Shown here: one piece after another, positions 16,352-25,699 of the stretch
How positions within the stretch are numbered: the stretch's first letter is position 1
Layout of the letters: the number at the start of each line of letters is the position of its first letter
DNA from: Pseudaminobacter soli (ex Li et al. 2025)
GTDB lineage: Bacteria > Pseudomonadota > Alphaproteobacteria > Rhizobiales > Rhizobiaceae
Length of the DNA stretch: 64,000 nucleotides
Direction: 5' to 3'
Assembly (NCBI RefSeq): GCF_029892515.1
Contig: NZ_JARXVF010000001.1
Location: 1,364,001-1,428,000, forward strand
Translations under genes and position numbers: made by a program
The notes under the pieces: model-generated
Seen by the model: the letters and a program-made list of their open reading frames with translations, nothing else
Database searches by the model: none
Told to the model about the DNA's origin: nothing

Positions 16352-19327
16352 ATGAAAAAAGGTGATCACCTCTTCCTCATCGACGGCTCCGGCTACATCT
16401 TTCGCGCCTATCACGCGCTCCCCCCGCTCACCCGAAAATCGGATAGTCTTCCGGTGGGTGCGGTGTCGGGTTTCTGCAACATGCTGTGGAAGCTGATGAA
16501 GGATGCGCGCAATACCGATGTCGGTATCGTGCCTACGCACTTTGCGGTGATCTTCGACCATTCTTCGCGAAATTTCCGCCACGAACTCTATGCGGAATAC
16601 AAGGCCAACCGTTCGGCGCCGCCGGAGGACCTGATCCCGCAATTCGGGCTGATCCGCCAGGCGACCCGGGCCTTCGACGTGCCCTGCATCGAGATGGAAG
16701 GCTTTGAGGCCGACGACCTGATCGCCACCTATGCGCGGATGGCCCGCGAGGCCGGCAGCGACACGACCATCATCTCGTCCGACAAGGACCTGATGCAACT
16801 CGTCGGGCCGTCGGTGTCGATGTACGACCCGATGAAGGATCGCCAGATCGGCATTCCGGAAGTGGTCGAGAAATGGGGCGTGCCGCCCGAGAAGATGATC
16901 GACCTGCAGGCGCTGACCGGCGACTCCGTCGACAACGTGCCCGGCGTGCCCGGCATCGGCCCCAAGACGGCAGCGCAGCTTCTGGAACAGTTCGGCGACC
17001 TCGATACGCTGCTGGCGCGTGCCGGCGAGATCAAGCAGGACAAGCGCCGCCAGTCGATCATCGACAATACCGAGAAAGCCCGCATTTCACGCGAACTGGT
17101 GAAGCTGCGGTCGGACGTGCCCGTGACCGAAGGCCTTGACGATTTCCAGCTGCAGCCGCCGAACGGGCCGAAGCTGATCTCCTTCCTCAAGGCGATGGAA
17201 TTTTCCTCGCTCACCCGCCGCGTGGCCGAAACCACCGGCACCGAAGCGGCGGAAATCGAGCCGGCGACCATCGTCGTCCAGCGGCTGGGAGAGGCCCACG
17301 GCCCCGACCTTGATGTTGGCGCCGCCCCTGCTCAGGCGCCAGCACCTCAAGCCGCCGCTGCCGCGACGATCGGAGCGACGCCGCCCTCCGCGGAAGCCGT
17401 TTCGAGCCGCAGCGGAGACGGGCTCACGCCATCCACCCTCGCCGACGCGCGTGCCCATGCCGCCGTCGCCGAAAAGATCGACACCGATGCCTATGTCTGC
17501 ATCCGCGACCTCAGGACCCTGGCCGACTGGGTAGCCGAGGCGACCGAGGCGGGCGTTGTCGCCTTCGACACGGAAACGACCTCGCTTGACCCGATGCTGG
17601 CCGAACTATGCGGCTTTTCGCTCGCCACCCGGCCGGGCCGGGCCGCCTATGTGCCGCTGCTCCACAAGAGCGGGCGCGGCGACCTGCTTGGCGGCGGCCT
17701 TGTCGAAAACCAGATTGCCGTCCGCGATGCGCTGGCCCTCATCAAGCCGCTACTTGAGGATCCTTCGGTCCTCAAGATCGCGCAGAACATGAAATACGAC
17801 CTTGTCGTGATGAACCGGTACGGCATCGACATCGTCTCCTACGACGACACGATGCTGATCTCCTATGTGCTGGACGGCGGCTCAAATGGCGGCCACGGCA
17901 TGGACGCGCTGTCCGAGCGCTGGCTCGGCCACAAGACGATCGCCTTCAAGGACATCGCCGGCAACGGCAAGGCTGCGACCACCTTCGATTTCGTCGATAT
18001 CGACAAGGCGACCCGTTACGCCGGCGAGGATGCGGACGTGACGCTCCGCCTGTGGCGCGTGCTGAAACCGCGCCTGGCATCGAAGGGCCTGATGTCGGTC
18101 TACGAACGACTGGAGCGGCCGCTGGTGCCGGTGCTTTCGCAGATGGAGCAGCGCGGCATTTCCGTCGACCGGCAGATCCTGAGCCGCCTTTCGGGGGAGC
18201 TCGCGCAAGGTGCTGCCGCACTCGAGGACGAGATCTACCGGCTCGCCGGAGAGCGTTTCACCATCGGCTCGCCCAAGCAGCTGGGCGACATATTGTTCGG
18301 CAGGATGGGCCTGCCCGGTGGCTCCAAGACCAAGACCGGCCAGTGGTCGACCTCGGCCCAGGTGCTCGAAGACCTGGCCGCGACGGGCCACGAATTGCCG
18401 CGCAAGATCGTCGACTGGCGCCAGCTCACCAAGCTCAAGTCGACCTATACGGACGCCCTGCCCGGCTACATCCATCCCGAGACCAAGCGCGTCCACACCA
18501 ATTACGCGATGGCCGCCACGTCGACGGGCCGCCTGTCGTCGTCCGAGCCGAACCTGCAGAACATCCCGATCCGCACGGCGGAAGGCCGCAGGATCCGCAC
18601 CGCCTTCATCGCCGACAAGGGCCACAAGTTGGTGTCGGCCGACTACAGCCAGATCGAGCTGCGCGTGCTGGCCCATGTCGCCGATATTCCGCAGCTCAGG
18701 CAGGCCTTTGCCGACGGCATCGACATCCACGCCATGACGGCGTCGGAGATGTTCGGCGTACCGGTCGAGGGCATGCCCTCCGACGTGCGCCGGCGCGCCA
18801 AGGCGATCAATTTCGGCATCATCTACGGCATCTCGGCCTTTGGCCTCGCCAACCAGCTCTCCATCGCGCGCGAGGAAGCCGGCGACTACATCCGGCGCTA
18901 TTTCGAGCGCTTCCCCGGCATTCGCGACTACATGGATGGCACCAAGGCCTTCGCCCGCGAAAACGGCTTTGTCGAAACGATCTTCGGGCGCCGCGCGCAC
19001 TATCCGGAAATCCGCTCGTCCAACCCGCAGGTGCGCTCCTTCAACGAGCGCGCGGCCATCAACGCGCCTATCCAGGGCTCGGCCGCCGACATCATCCGCC
19101 GCGCCATGGTGCGGATGGAAAAGGCGCTGCCGGAGGCAGGGCTCAACGCCCGCATGCTTTTGCAGGTGCACGACGAACTGATCTTCGAAGTGCCCGACGC
19201 AGAGGTCGAGGCGACCCTGCCGGTGGTGCGCTCGGTGATGGAGGGTGCGGCCATGCCCGCCGTCTCGCTGAAGGTGCCGCTGCAGGTCGAAGCCCGCGCC
19301 GCCGACAATTGGGACGAGGCGCATTGA
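16352..19327 (+). CDS. polA: DNA polymerase I
   Basis: A full-length, 991-residue three-domain enzyme for Okazaki-fragment processing and repair. The 5'-3' exonuclease domain shows GFEADDLIATYARMA, IISSDKDLMQLV and GDSVDNVPGVPGIGPKTA. After an Ala/Pro-rich linker (about 300-370), the 3'-5' exonuclease domain keeps its catalytic DTE (FDTETTSLDPM), so proofreading is probably intact. The polymerase domain has motif A (ADYSQIELRVLAH), motif B (RRAKAINFGIIYGIS) and motif C (QVHDELIFEV). The ATG at 16352 is chosen over an upstream in-frame ATG at 16310 because family similarity starts at MKKGDHLFLIDGSGY. Confidence 0.97.
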   Translation: MKKGDHLFLIDGSGYIFRAYHALPPLTRKSDSLPVGAVSGFCNMLWKLMKDARNTDVGIVPTHFAVIFDHSSRNFRHELYAEYKANRSAPPEDLIPQFGLIRQATRAFDVPCIEMEGFEADDLIATYARMAREAGSDTTIISSDKDLMQLVGPSVSMYDPMKDRQIGIPEVVEKWGVPPEKMIDLQALTGDSVDNVPGVPGIGPKTAAQLLEQFGDLDTLLARAGEIKQDKRRQSIIDNTEKARISRELVKLRSDVPVTEGLDDFQLQPPNGPKLISFLKAMEFSSLTRRVAETTGTEAAEIEPATIVVQRLGEAHGPDLDVGAAPAQAPAPQAAAAATIGATPPSAEAVSSRSGDGLTPSTLADARAHAAVAEKIDTDAYVCIRDLRTLADWVAEATEAGVVAFDTETTSLDPMLAELCGFSLATRPGRAAYVPLLHKSGRGDLLGGGLVENQIAVRDALALIKPLLEDPSVLKIAQNMKYDLVVMNRYGIDIVSYDDTMLISYVLDGGSNGGHGMDALSERWLGHKTIAFKDIAGNGKAATTFDFVDIDKATRYAGEDADVTLRLWRVLKPRLASKGLMSVYERLERPLVPVLSQMEQRGISVDRQILSRLSGELAQGAAALEDEIYRLAGERFTIGSPKQLGDILFGRMGLPGGSKTKTGQWSTSAQVLEDLAATGHELPRKIVDWRQLTKLKSTYTDALPGYIHPETKRVHTNYAMAATSTGRLSSSEPNLQNIPIRTAEGRRIRTAFIADKGHKLVSADYSQIELRVLAHVADIPQLRQAFADGIDIHAMTASEMFGVPVEGMPSDVRRRAKAINFGIIYGISAFGLANQLSIAREEAGDYIRRYFERFPGIRDYMDGTKAFARENGFVETIFGRRAHYPEIRSSNPQVRSFNERAAINAPIQGSAADIIRRAMVRMEKALPEAGLNARMLLQVHDELIFEVPDAEVEATLPVVRSVMEGAAMPAVSLKVPLQVEARAADNWDEAH

Positions 19328-19343
19328 TGCAGGCGCGGGAGCG

Positions 19344-19823
19344 ATGATCGACTTTATCGCCGGCGATCTGCTGACTTCGGGCGAGCAGTACATCGCTCAA
19401 GGCGTCGCCGAGGGGAACCAGGAGGGCCTTGGCACCGGTCTGGCTCTGAAGATTTCGAAGAAATGGCCGGAGGTGCAGGCAGCGTTCAAGAAGCACGCCC
19501 GGTCAGGCAACTTCGACGGCGGTGACATTTGGTCGATTGAGCCGGCGAATGGACGTCCTGGGTTCGCCTATTTGGCCACCCAGCCCGACATGTACCATGC
19601 GACGCTGCCTTATCTTCGCAAGGCCCTTCGCAAGCTTGCAAAATGGGCCGAGAAAAACGGTATCGAATCCGTTGCGCTGCCGAAAATCGGAGCAGGCCTG
19701 GGCAAACTCTCCTGGGAAGAAGAGATCAAGCCACTCTTCGTCGAGCACCTGGCGTCCGGTTCGACACGCTTTGTCGTCTACGAGATTTTTCGCAACGAGT
19801 TCGAGCAGGCTGAACGCAGGTAG
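19344..19823 (+). CDS. Macro domain protein
   Basis: A 159-residue stand-alone macro domain. The N-terminal IDFIAGDLLTSGEQYIAQGVAEG and the later segment ALPKIGAGLGKLSWEEEIKPL are the ADP-ribose-binding loops, and YLATQPDMYHATLPYLRKAL is the central helix-strand block. The pattern is closest to the Poa1p/ALC1-like class that removes ADP-ribose or hydrolyses ADP-ribose-1''-phosphate. It begins 16 bases after polA on the same strand, so it is probably co-transcribed. The link to DNA repair is inference from this position only. Confidence 0.85.
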   Translation: MIDFIAGDLLTSGEQYIAQGVAEGNQEGLGTGLALKISKKWPEVQAAFKKHARSGNFDGGDIWSIEPANGRPGFAYLATQPDMYHATLPYLRKALRKLAKWAEKNGIESVALPKIGAGLGKLSWEEEIKPLFVEHLASGSTRFVVYEIFRNEFEQAERR

Positions 19824-19830
19824 CGACGCT

Positions 19831-19852
19831 ACCCGGCCGTCAATGGCCGGGT
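19831..19852. terminator. Hairpin at the convergent 3' ends of the macro-domain gene and the corrinoid operon
   Basis: A perfect 8-bp stem acccggcc (19831-19838)/ggccgggt (19845-19852) with a 6-base loop sits between, and overlaps the stop codon of, the two convergent genes. It may act as a shared bidirectional terminator, although neither side has a long T-run. Confidence 0.4.
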
Positions 19853-20874
19853 GAATCGTCGTCCTCGCCCTCGCCTTCAAAGCGCAGGTCGTGGACGCGC
19901 CGCCAGTCCGCCACCTGGCGCATGAATTCGACGTCGTGCAGATGCTCGGCCAGCCTCGCTTGCTGGCGCAAGGCAAGGCGCACCACGCTGCGCTCGAAGC
20001 GGCCATCCGGCACGACGAAGCTTTCCGGCTTTTCGCTGTGCCTCAATGCGGCAAGAACCGCGGCCTTCAGGCGCACGAATTCCGGCTGGCCGTAGGCGGC
20101 AAGCAGATCCTGGAACTGTCGGTAGAGAGCCGGATCGAAGCCGGTGTCCTCGCCCATCGGGCCGACCACCGGATTGCCGGGATGCAGCGAGGCGAGCGGC
20201 ATCAGCCCTGCCGGGATCGGCGTATTGGCCGAGTGCGTGCGCCTGGTCTTCAGAAGCTTCGGCAGGACATGGGTGTGCGGCCCGGCCGGCGAAACGCCGC
20301 CCGTGTCGGGCCCACCGATCTTCTGGAACACCTCGATGCGGCCGATATTGGTGAGCGCCACGCGGTGCGGGTGCGCGGCCAATATCGCATGCATCGTGTC
20401 GTTGCCAGGCTCGAATAGCGAACGGCCGAGATTGGCGCGCAGCACCGCAAGCAGCTTGGGGTCGCTGGTGCGGATGCAGAAATCGCATTGCGGAAGCGAC
20501 AGGCCCATGTCGAACAGGATGCCGGTGCGGTCGATGCCGCGCACTGCATCGTCGTCGGGGCCGAGTTCAGTCAGCGCCAGGCGTTCGGCGCGGCGCGCCA
20601 GCGCTTCGGGCATGCACAGCGCCACCGCCTGGCTCCAGCGATCCGGGCGCGGACTGAGCGCCTCGTAGGCGACCGGCACGATCTGGTCGACCCGCTTGTG
20701 GTCGATATGGACCGCCCCGCGCCGGGTCGCCCGCGACAGCGTGTAGCCGTCGTTGATCACCGGCTTTTCGTTACGATCCTGATGGAATTCGGCAATCGCG
20801 CCGAAGGTGCCCATGCTCCAGCCCGACTGCCAGAGGCGCAGATGGTCGCGAATGAGATCCTGCAAGGTGATCAT
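19840..20874 (-). CDS. Unrecognised conserved protein coupled to btuD in the B12-riboswitch operon
   Basis: A 344-residue soluble protein, last gene of the riboswitch-controlled corrinoid operon. Its ATG overlaps the stop codon of btuD (ATGA), so translation is coupled. No family was recognised. Notable segments are CDFCIRTSDPKLLAVLRANL (near residue 145), HPHRVALTNIGRIEVFQKIGG, PAGPHTHVLPKLL and a Glu/Asp-rich C-terminal end. Several conserved-looking His and Cys residues could bind metal, but that is conjecture. No signal peptide or membrane helix is visible. Position suggests a role in corrinoid or iron/cobalt handling. Confidence 0.75.
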   Translation of the reverse strand: MITLQDLIRDHLRLWQSGWSMGTFGAIAEFHQDRNEKPVINDGYTLSRATRRGAVHIDHKRVDQIVPVAYEALSPRPDRWSQAVALCMPEALARRAERLALTELGPDDDAVRGIDRTGILFDMGLSLPQCDFCIRTSDPKLLAVLRANLGRSLFEPGNDTMHAILAAHPHRVALTNIGRIEVFQKIGGPDTGGVSPAGPHTHVLPKLLKTRRTHSANTPIPAGLMPLASLHPGNPVVGPMGEDTGFDPALYRQFQDLLAAYGQPEFVRLKAAVLAALRHSEKPESFVVPDGRFERSVVRLALRQQARLAEHLHDVEFMRQVADWRRVHDLRFEGEGEDDDSPGH

Positions 20875-21671
20875 GGTTTTCCTCGTACCAGCAGTTCGGG
20901 CGCGGCCATGTCGAGCGGCACCACCAGCATGCCGCCTTCGGCTTCGGCGAGATGCGCCTCGACGCCATAGACAGAGCGCAGGCGCTCCCGCGTCAGCACT
21001 TCGCGGGGCGGACCATCGGCAACGATGGTGCCCCTGTCGAGCAGGATCAGCCGGGTGCACCAGCGCGCCGCGAGGCTGAGGTCGTGCAGGGAGGCGACCA
21101 CGCCGCGCCCCTCGCGGGCAAGCTCGGCAAACAACCGCATCAAGGTGATCTGGTGCGACGGATCGAGGCCGGCGGTCGGCTCGTCGGCCAGTAGCAGCGG
21201 TGCGTCCTGCGCTAGCGCCCGTGCGATCAGCACCCTCGCCTTTTCGCCGCCCGAAAGCTCGGTCGCAGGCCGGCGGCGGAATTCTTCCAGTTCCATGCGC
21301 CCCATCGCTTCCTCGATCCGCGCACGGTCGGCGGCATCGAGGCCGGCAAAGGCGGGCCGGTGCGGCGCACGGCCCAGCGACACGACCATCTCCACCGAAA
21401 CCGGCCAGCCGATCTCGCGCTCCTGCGGCAGATAGGCGATGCGGCGGGCCCGCTCGCGCGCCGTCATCGCAGCGGCATCCTGCCCCGCGATGGCAACCTC
21501 GCCACGCGCGCCGACAAGGCCGAGTGCGGCGCGCAGCAGCGTGGATTTTCCGGCGCCATTAGGCCCAATGAGGCCGACGAACTCGCCCTCGCCAACGCTG
21601 AAGGAAACACCGTTCAGCACCGGCTTGCCGCCGAGCGAGGCATGCAGCCCCTTTACCGAAAGCAGGGTCAC
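20871..21671 (-). CDS. btuD: Corrinoid ABC transporter ATP-binding protein
   Basis: A 266-residue FecE/BtuD-type ATPase. Walker A is [14 protein letters not shown] (residues 35-48), the signature is ELSGGEKARVLIARALAQD, Walker B is PLLLADEPTAGLD, and the switch His is in VVASLHDLSLAARWC. Start: a GTG at 21671 that overlaps the stop codon of the permease gene (GTGA); the open frame upstream is only an antisense/other-frame extension into btuC. It energises import through the BtuC-like permease. Substrate assignment comes from the riboswitch upstream of the operon. Confidence 0.92.
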   Translation of the reverse strand: MTLLSVKGLHASLGGKPVLNGVSFSVGEGEFVGLIGPNGAGKSTLLRAALGLVGARGEVAIAGQDAAAMTARERARRIAYLPQEREIGWPVSVEMVVSLGRAPHRPAFAGLDAADRARIEEAMGRMELEEFRRRPATELSGGEKARVLIARALAQDAPLLLADEPTAGLDPSHQITLMRLFAELAREGRGVVASLHDLSLAARWCTRLILLDRGTIVADGPPREVLTRERLRSVYGVEAHLAEAEGGMLVVPLDMAAPELLVRGKP

Positions 21672-22672
21672 AGCAGGTTCCTCCGCGTGCGGTAGACGAG
21701 CCAAAGGAAGAAGGGGGCGCCGACGATTGCGGTGAGCACGCCGAGCTTCAGGTCCTTGCCCGGTGCGATGACGCGCACGAGAATATCGGCCGCCAGAAGC
21801 ACGGAGGCGCCGCCGAGCGCACTTGCCGGCAACAGCCGCGAAGGGCGCGCGCCGACGAACGGCCGCAGCAGATGCGGCACGACCAGGCCGACGAAGCCAA
21901 TGGCGCCGGCCACGGCGGTCGCCGCGCCAACCGAGGCGGCAGTGCCGAGCACGGCCAGAAGCTGAACGCGGCGCAGGTCGACGCCCATGCTGGCGGCGGC
22001 ATCGCGGCCGAGCGTCAGCGTGTCGAGCGAGCGCCCCACGTTCGCCAGCATCGCCCAGCCGACGACCATGAAGGGCGCGGCAAGCCACACATGGGTCATG
22101 GAGCGATCGGTCAGCGAGCCCAGCATCCAGAACATGATTTCGAGCGCTGCGAAGGGATTGGGCGACAGGTTGAGCGCCAGCGAAGTCATGGCCGCGGCAA
22201 GGCTCGACAGCGCGACGCCTGCCAGGATGATGGTGAGCGCGCCGCCGCGCATGCCGGCCATGGCCTGAACCACGATGACGGCTACCACCGCGCCGGCAAG
22301 TGCTGCCAGCGGCAGGCCGAGCGGGAAGACGAGGGAAAAGCCGGTATAGATAGCCAGCACCGCGCCCAGCGAAGCAGTGGCGCTGATGCCGAGCAGCGCT
22401 GGCTCCGCCAGCGGATTGCGCAGATAGCCTTGCAACACGGCGCCGGAAAGCCCCAGCGTTGCACCGATCATCAGCCCGAGGATGGCGCGCGGCAGGCGGA
22501 TCTCCTGCATAATCAGCGCCAGCGGCCCGGCCTCCTTGCGGTCGAACAGCGCGGCAATGCTGTCGCCGAAGCCGATTGCGGCCGGCCCCACCGTCAGCGA
22601 CAGCACGAAGAGGATCATCGCCCCCGCTGCGAGCAGTATCAACAGCAGCCGGTAGCGTGCGGTGTCACTCAT
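21668..22672 (-). CDS. btuC: Corrinoid ABC transporter permease (FecCD family)
   Basis: A 334-residue integral membrane protein with about ten hydrophobic segments and family motifs LPRAILGLMIGATLGLSGAV (residues 57-76), QGYLRNPLAEPALLGISA and the cytoplasmic coupling segment LPASALGGASVLLAADI. FecCD permeases work as dimers with BtuD-like ATPases in the inner membrane. It overlaps btuF upstream and btuD downstream by four bases each. Iron-siderophore transporters share the family; the cobalamin riboswitch is what favours corrinoids. Confidence 0.92.
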   Translation of the reverse strand: MSDTARYRLLLILLAAGAMILFVLSLTVGPAAIGFGDSIAALFDRKEAGPLALIMQEIRLPRAILGLMIGATLGLSGAVLQGYLRNPLAEPALLGISATASLGAVLAIYTGFSLVFPLGLPLAALAGAVVAVIVVQAMAGMRGGALTIILAGVALSSLAAAMTSLALNLSPNPFAALEIMFWMLGSLTDRSMTHVWLAAPFMVVGWAMLANVGRSLDTLTLGRDAAASMGVDLRRVQLLAVLGTAASVGAATAVAGAIGFVGLVVPHLLRPFVGARPSRLLPASALGGASVLLAADILVRVIAPGKDLKLGVLTAIVGAPFFLWLVYRTRRNLL

Positions 22673-23604
22673 TGGGCTTTCCCCTCCTGCGCCGCATCTC
22701 GCATGATCCGCGCGGCTTCCAGCGTGAAGGGCGCGCCGCAGATGGTGTATTTGGCCGGCACGTTCACCGCCTTGCGGCCCGCCGTCAGCGCCTTGAACGC
22801 AGGGTGGACATAGCCCTGCTCGGCCAGCGCCGGCGCGGCATATTCACCCTCGCTGGTGACGATAAGATCGGGATTGTTCAACACCAGCAATTCAAGCGGC
22901 AACTGGTTCGTGCCCTGCAGGTCGAGCTTGTCGGCGATGTTGACGAGCCCGGCGGCCTTCACCGTCTCGTCCACCAGCGTGCCCGCGCCGGAAGTGTAGT
23001 TGTTGGCATAGTAGAGCGCGACGGTCTTGCGCGATGGCGGCTGCGCGCTGAGGCCGGCAAGCTCGGCATCCATCTGCGCAATCAGCTCCGCGGCTTTCTC
23101 CTGCCGGCCCAAAATCTCGCCCATGCGCGTGATGTGCTCGCGAATGTCCGCAAAGGAGTTTACCGGCGCGAACTCTTCCACGCGAAAGCCCAGCCGGCGC
23201 AGCAGCGCCACCGTGGTGCGAGTGGTGTAGGTGCCGGCAATCACCAAATCCGGCGACATGAGGAAGACCTCTTCCGCCAGGCCGTGGTTGACGACATAGC
23301 GCCCCGCCTCCCCGGCCAGCACCGAGGCGGACGGGTCGGAGGCCAGATAGGACACCGAATAAAGCTGCCCCTCGCCCGCCAGCAGCATGGCAAGCTGGTC
23401 GGTGCAGACATTCATCGACACCACGCGATGCGGCGGCTGGGCGGCAATCGCTGGTGCCGCATCCGCCAGCGTGAAGACGACCGCTGCAGCCAAGGCCAAC
23501 CGGCGCGCGAAGCTGCGTGCCCCGCTCGCCGGCCTTTGCCGTATCGCCCTTCCCTGTCGCATCGCTGTCCTTCGATAGATCGGCATGCCGCGTCGGGCTC
23601 CCAT
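22669..23604 (-). CDS. btuF: Periplasmic corrinoid-binding protein (BtuF-like)
   Basis: A cobalamin/siderophore-type substrate-binding protein of up to 311 residues. A basic N-terminus is followed by a secretion signal (FARRLALAAAVVFTLADAAP) with cleavage near AIA-AQ. The mature part opens with RVVSMNVCTDQLAMLLAG, as in BtuF/FecB proteins, and has the linking long helix between two lobes. In-frame ATGs at 23586 and 23562 are possible alternative starts; the latter gives a more usual signal length. It lies between btuB (43-base gap) and btuC. Confidence 0.88.
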   Translation of the reverse strand: MGARRGMPIYRRTAMRQGRAIRQRPASGARSFARRLALAAAVVFTLADAAPAIAAQPPHRVVSMNVCTDQLAMLLAGEGQLYSVSYLASDPSASVLAGEAGRYVVNHGLAEEVFLMSPDLVIAGTYTTRTTVALLRRLGFRVEEFAPVNSFADIREHITRMGEILGRQEKAAELIAQMDAELAGLSAQPPSRKTVALYYANNYTSGAGTLVDETVKAAGLVNIADKLDLQGTNQLPLELLVLNNPDLIVTSEGEYAAPALAEQGYVHPAFKALTAGRKAVNVPAKYTICGAPFTLEAARIMRDAAQEGKAQ

Positions 23605-23647
23605 TATCGAGCGCCCGACGCCTGTTCATCCAAGCTGCGCCCCGAAC

Positions 23648-25513
23648 CTAGAAATTCCGGGTGAAGCTAAGACCGATTGTACGCCCCGGCGCCAGATAGT
23701 CGGTAACGTTGGAATACTGTGCGTTGAAGGCATTCTCGATGGAGAACTTGACCTGTGACTGCGCGTCGAGAGCATAAAGCGCGGTGAAGTCTACCGTCAC
23801 ATAGTCCGGCAGTTCGACCGTATTGGCGGCATTGGCATAGCGGGCCGCGCCATAGAGCAGCTTGGCCGACAGGGCGAGTTGCTCGGTCGGGCTGTAGCCC
23901 AGCTCGGCGGTTGCCTTGAAGCGGTCGCGATAGGGAATGTAGTTGCCATTGTCCAGGTTGAGCGGCTGGCGGACATCGACGCTCACCTTGCCGCTCCATT
24001 CCTCGCTGAACTGCTGCCCCAGCACCGCTTCAAAGCCGGTGATGCGGGCACGCGCGACGTTGAAGGGGAGATAGGTCGGCGGGTTGGAGGCGATCGCGTC
24101 GGTCAGCCATGTCTGGTAGAAGGCAAGGTCGAGGCTGGTGCCAGAGGACGTCTGCCAGTTCAGGCCGACCTCATAGGAACGCGACTTTTCCGGCTTGAGG
24201 TTCGGGTTGGAATAGCCCGGATAGTAGAGCTCGTTGAAGTTCGGCGCACGGAAGCCGGTGGAATAGGACGAGCGCAGCACCAGATCGGGCCGCAGCTCGT
24301 AGCTGGCCCCGATATTGTAGGTGGTCGCGCCGCCGAACTGTTGGTTGTGATCGTAGCGGATGCCGCTGTCCACGCGCAGCGCCTCGTATTCCAGCGAGTA
24401 CTGGCTGAACACCGCCGCCAGCGTGCGCGAGGTGACGTCGAAATCAACGCTGGAATCGACGCGCTCGCTATAGGCCTCGAAGCCACCGGTCAGGATGTGT
24501 GCCACGTTGCCGGTCTGAAAGCCCTTCTCGGTCGAGGCGAAGATGCCGTAACGCTGGGTATCGAACTTGCTGTTGCCCGGCACATCCTTGCGGAAGTTCG
24601 TCGAGTAATCGAGCCCCGAGCTTAGCTCGATGGTCGAGGACCAGTCTTCGGCATGCAGAATATGCGCGCCGAGCTTGCCAGCGAAGGTCGTGGTGTCGAC
24701 CTCGTTTGCCGAAGGATAAGTGTTGTCGTACTGGCTGCGGCCGCGCGCAAACAGGCCGTCAGTGTAGAGCTGGCCCCATTCGAAATCCTTCGACAAGGAA
24801 AGGTTAGCCGAGCCCTGCAGAAAACCGTCATCGCCCGGCTCGTGGCCCCAGGCCTGCGGCGTGGTGAAATCATAACCGCGCGTGCCGAGGATGCTGCCGC
24901 CGACCGCATAGTTGACGCCATTGGCCCCGCGGCCCTGGGCACTGCCCGAAAGCGACCCACCCCAGGGATAGGTGACGCCTGCGGTGACGGAGGCGCAGTG
25001 GTCGCGCGCTTCCCCGCAAGGGCCGCCCTGCTTGGTGATGATGTTGACCACACCACCCATGGCGTCCGCGCCGTATTGCGCCGAATGTGCGCCCTTGGCG
25101 ATCTCGATGCGCTCGATGGCGGCCAGCGGAATGTTGAAGACGGAGGTGGTGCCGGACGTGGCCGAGCTTGCCCGCACGCCGTTGATGAGCACCAGCGTCT
25201 GCGTGGCCGACATGCCGCGCAGATAGACGTTGGAAGACGCGCCCTGCCCGCCATAGGAAACGATGGAAACGCCGGTATAGCGTTTCAGCAGGGAGGGCAG
25301 GTCCGGCGCCGCAGACTGGGCGATCTCCTGCTCGTCGATGACGGTGACCGAGGATGTCGACCGCTCGAGCGCGGTTTCGCGCCGGAGCGGCGTGGTGACG
25401 ATGATGCGGTCGAGCTTGATCGTCTCGTCAGATCCGCTCTCGACGTCCTGCGCGTTGGCATGCCCCGAAATCACCAGCGCGAATGCGCCAGCGCAAATTT
25501 TCCATTTCTGCAC
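23648..25513 (-). CDS. btuB: TonB-dependent outer-membrane corrinoid receptor
   Basis: A 621-residue TonB-dependent receptor. After a signal peptide (about 22 residues ending ANA) come a TonB-box-like ETIKLDRIIVTTPL, the plug domain (SVTVIDEQEIAQSAAPDLPSL, NVYLRGMSATQTLVLINGVR, IERIEIAKGAHSAQYGADAM, GGVVNIITKQGG) and a 22-strand barrel ending in the aromatic terminal residue Phe (GLSFTRNF). Length matches E. coli BtuB (about 600). It is the first gene behind the cobalamin riboswitch, which strongly supports corrinoid as the ligand. Confidence 0.93.
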   Translation of the reverse strand: MQKWKICAGAFALVISGHANAQDVESGSDETIKLDRIIVTTPLRRETALERSTSSVTVIDEQEIAQSAAPDLPSLLKRYTGVSIVSYGGQGASSNVYLRGMSATQTLVLINGVRASSATSGTTSVFNIPLAAIERIEIAKGAHSAQYGADAMGGVVNIITKQGGPCGEARDHCASVTAGVTYPWGGSLSGSAQGRGANGVNYAVGGSILGTRGYDFTTPQAWGHEPGDDGFLQGSANLSLSKDFEWGQLYTDGLFARGRSQYDNTYPSANEVDTTTFAGKLGAHILHAEDWSSTIELSSGLDYSTNFRKDVPGNSKFDTQRYGIFASTEKGFQTGNVAHILTGGFEAYSERVDSSVDFDVTSRTLAAVFSQYSLEYEALRVDSGIRYDHNQQFGGATTYNIGASYELRPDLVLRSSYSTGFRAPNFNELYYPGYSNPNLKPEKSRSYEVGLNWQTSSGTSLDLAFYQTWLTDAIASNPPTYLPFNVARARITGFEAVLGQQFSEEWSGKVSVDVRQPLNLDNGNYIPYRDRFKATAELGYSPTEQLALSAKLLYGAARYANAANTVELPDYVTVDFTALYALDAQSQVKFSIENAFNAQYSNVTDYLAPGRTIGLSFTRNF

Positions 25514-25699
25514 GTCTGCCCCCCAAAGGCATCTGGCGGACGCGCAAGGGCGCCCGAAGGTTTGTCTCCAAACCGCAGGGGAAAGATCGATGGGCCTAGG
25601 AACGGAATCGTTCCACCCTCGGCCGTATCCGGCTGCGGCAACACTTTTTCAAATGTCACCGCCACGGACGACCGCGCCTGAACACACCCCGTATTCAAG

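Noticed and set aside
16087-16353. 88-codon minus-strand frame upstream of polA
   Set aside because: It has no ribosome-binding site, its start overlaps the polA start region, and its end runs into the terminator hairpin; the interval fits a small RNA better.
17882-19393. 503-codon open frame on the minus strand over polA
   Set aside because: It is antisense to the polymerase domain, including motifs A, B and C. The product has no domain and the composition of a shadow frame.
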